Part shown: piece by piece, positions 60,176 through 64,000 of the stretch
How the letters are laid out: every line of letters begins with the position of its first letter
How positions within the stretch are numbered: the first letter of the stretch is position 1
Assembly: GCF_030864355.1 (NCBI RefSeq)
Contig: NC_083397.1
Span: 930,001-994,000 of the forward strand
Direction: 5' to 3'
DNA: 64,000 nucleotides
Source of the DNA: Cutaneotrichosporon cavernicola
Taxonomy: Eukaryota; Basidiomycota; Tremellomycetes; Trichosporonales; Trichosporonaceae
Notes under the pieces: generated by a model
Database searches by the model: none
What the model was told of the DNA's origin: nothing
Seen by the model: the letters and a program-made list of their open reading frames with translations, nothing else
Position numbers and translations under genes: made by a program

Positions 60176-61258
60176 CTAGCCACCCACCACACTTGATCCA
60201 GGCTGGCCACCGTCCGCAAACCGCACCTTGCGCGGCCGGAATGCCGCCGCCACGCTATCGAAGAAACACGCTGGCGAGTGCTGGCGCCGGCGGGCCCGCT
60301 CCGGCGCTGGAGGAGGAGGTTGTGGAGGTGGAGGGTATTGCGTGTATATCCTGGGAGACGGTGGTACAGGTGGAGACCAGTCCGCAGCCAGTGGTGTGAC
60401 AGTAGCAGGAAGCTGTGGGGCCTTTGAGGCTGTTGGGGTCTTTTGGGACGGCACTGGCTCGGCGTAAACAGTAGGCGGTGCCTGGTACGCTGGCGGTGGC
60501 GTAGTCTGCCACCCGAGGTTGGCGGGCGATAGCTTGCGTACATAGTTGCCCCAGCTGCTCTGGCGTCGGAATTGGGGTCGGGAGGGCTCGACTGGTTGTT
60601 CAAAGTAGCCGGGTGGGAAGGAGCAGATGGGAGAGAGTGGCGGTGTCGCGCCAGGTGGGGCTAGACCAGGGACGAGACCGCGGACCCAGCGAAGAGTCTG
60701 GCGGGCACGGTTAGTCGTCTCGGCGTCGTCGTGGGCACGTGCCGCACGGCTTGATTCCTCTTGGTGAGCCGGGGGCGAACGTAGAGGAGACAGCTCGGCT
60801 CGGCGAATGTGACGCCTACGCGAGCCCAAATAGGATCCGGCTTGGGCCACGATCGACTGGGTGTCCGATGGAGTGTCTGTGCCGTCCTGAGCGTTGTGGG
60901 ACGTGGTGGCATCTATCTGACGCGATTGCTGCGGCCGATAGGGACGGTTCTCACTCTTACTCTCGCCCTCGCGCTCACTGCGGTGTCGTCTGTCGCCCAT
61001 CTGGCCATGATGCTCGGTGTGGCAGTGGTGACGCCACTCGCGAACACTTGAATCGCGGCCGACCTCGCGACGATCACCGGGGACGCGTCGACGCTCGTTA
61101 GAAAGCCGCTCCTCGACCGGGGGATGAAGTACGCCGCCACGGTCGAACGTGACGGTCACCCCGTTGGGGATATACACCGGCATCCTTGGTGAGGATGGCG
61201 GAGGCCACTCTAGATGGTGTGCGTAGGGTTGGTAGGGACAAACGTAGGGGTAAGTCAT
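60176..61258 (-). CDS. Hypothetical Pro/Arg-rich protein with RVxF-like motif
   Basis: An open frame of 360 residues from ATG 61258, starting MTYPYVCPYQPYAHHLEWP. MPVYIPNGVTVTFDRGGV near residue 26 looks structured; the rest is mostly disordered, rich in Arg, Ser and Pro with PPPPQPPPPAP near the end. The tail FFDSVAAAFRPRKVRFADGG carries KVRF, a PP1 docking pattern, after a short amphipathic helix. No catalytic motif or membrane segment is seen. Introns cannot be excluded because disordered sequence gives little guide. Confidence 0.5.
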   Translation of the reverse strand: MTYPYVCPYQPYAHHLEWPPPSSPRMPVYIPNGVTVTFDRGGVLHPPVEERLSNERRRVPGDRREVGRDSSVREWRHHCHTEHHGQMGDRRHRSEREGESKSENRPYRPQQSRQIDATTSHNAQDGTDTPSDTQSIVAQAGSYLGSRRRHIRRAELSPLRSPPAHQEESSRAARAHDDAETTNRARQTLRWVRGLVPGLAPPGATPPLSPICSFPPGYFEQPVEPSRPQFRRQSSWGNYVRKLSPANLGWQTTPPPAYQAPPTVYAEPVPSQKTPTASKAPQLPATVTPLAADWSPPVPPSPRIYTQYPPPPQPPPPAPERARRRQHSPACFFDSVAAAFRPRKVRFADGGQPGSSVVGG

Positions 61259-61739
61259 TGTTGGTGGCAAGGGACACTGTCAACTGCCAGTGCAGAGCTC
61301 TTATGTCAGGTGCGGCCTCACCTTACAGGACATTGATCGTTGATGCCCCTACCCACGGCGGCGCGAGATGTGTTGATGGCGTACGTTGTGGGGATGGGGT
61401 ATATGATCGGATCGCCCCATGCCCGGGGCGAGCATTGCGCTTGTGATCATCCGGGCAGCAGACGGAATACGCCCCTCAAGGCTGTCGCTGCGGTGGCGCA
61501 TGACGCTTGATGGTCGTCAGTGGCTTGTCGTCAATTTCGTCAATCATCCCCTCGGTCATGCGGTCAGTTGTAGCACTGCCATACCCGCCCCGGCATGTCC
61601 GACCCGTGTAAATGATACGACTCCCATTACATCTAGCTCGGGCTCCGCGTGAGCCCGCGATCTCATCCTCGCAGTGCCTGCGTCCCAGGCCACTCCTATC
61701 GGCCAACGCCGACACGTGCGGGAACGGGCGAAACACTCC
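61259..61739. other. Intergenic region
   Basis: About 480 bp between the hypothetical gene's start and the 3' end of the PRMT3 gene; nothing recognised. Confidence 0.5.
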
Positions 61740-63839
<2,100 letters not shown>

Positions 63840-64000
63840 ATGATACTCCGACTCCTGGCGCTAGGGTTTACACTGCTGGCAGCGGCAGTGAGCGTTCCGC
63901 CCCACTCGCCGATGCTGGAATTCTGGCCGCGGGGTGCGTGGACGCTCTCGGAATCGGGTAACAGCACCGTCGCCACCGCCAACTCGTCCACGCCAGTAGG
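63840..64000 (+). CDS. 5' part of a secreted or membrane protein, cut by the window edge
   Basis: An open frame from ATG 63840 runs to the last base of the window. MILRLLALGFTLLAAAVSV is a good signal peptide, followed by PPHSPMLEFWPRGAWTLS and an Asn/Ser/Thr-rich stretch with two N-x-S/T glycosylation sites. Only 53 residues are visible, so no family can be assigned. An intron could begin soon after. Confidence 0.6.
   Translation, partial: MILRLLALGFTLLAAAVSVPPHSPMLEFWPRGAWTLSESGNSTVATANSSTPV

Overview
The window looks like nuclear DNA of a GC-rich basidiomycete yeast, most likely a tremellomycete (Trichosporonales-like). The evidence is dense protein genes with very short spliceosomal introns (mostly 31-46 nt, GTGAGT-like donors, CTGAC/CTAAC branch sites a few bases from the acceptor), tRNA genes that all carry introns, and an Ssd1/Dis3L2 protein that keeps its nuclease residues. 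The order-level placement is inference. Exon boundaries were built by hand from splice signals, reading frame and protein-family continuity.

Left part (1-24,500). An Ssd1/Dis3L2-type RNB protein, tRNA-Lys, a threonine aldolase, tRNA-Arg, a single-pass cell-surface glycoprotein, a Zn2Cys6 regulator next to an SV2-like MFS transporter, and a short-chain dehydrogenase with a tRNA-Phe gene inside one of its introns. tRNA-His follows.

Middle (24,500-44,200). A monocarboxylate-type MFS transporter, tRNA-Glu, pyruvate decarboxylase, a decayed PC-esterase/SGNH pseudogene, another MFS transporter, a small unknown protein beside a 23-G run, a DUF4267-like membrane protein, a Sec2-type Rab exchange factor, and a 17-exon 5-oxoprolinase.

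Most interesting block (44,255-51,526). A Git1/PHS-like organophosphate permease is divergently transcribed from a gene that fuses a PhnY*-like Fe/2-oxoglutarate dioxygenase to a PhnZ-like HD-domain mixed-valent diiron oxygenase. Together these would oxidise a 2-aminoethylphosphonate-type substrate to glycine (or a betaine) plus phosphate. The metal-ligand spacing of the HD half matches PhnZ closely. Their shared promoter has four copies of a 10-bp motif, two of them inside an 18-bp perfect inverted repeat, and a Zn2Cys6 regulator gene lies just downstream. I read this as a candidate fungal phosphonate uptake and catabolism module.

Right part (51,527-64,000). A small mitochondrial inner-membrane protein, a third tRNA-Glu, a sugar transporter, three hypothetical proteins (two ending in RVxF-like PP1-docking motifs), a PRMT3-type arginine methyltransferase whose N-terminal zinc finger has lost its zinc ligands, and the start of a secreted protein cut by the window edge.
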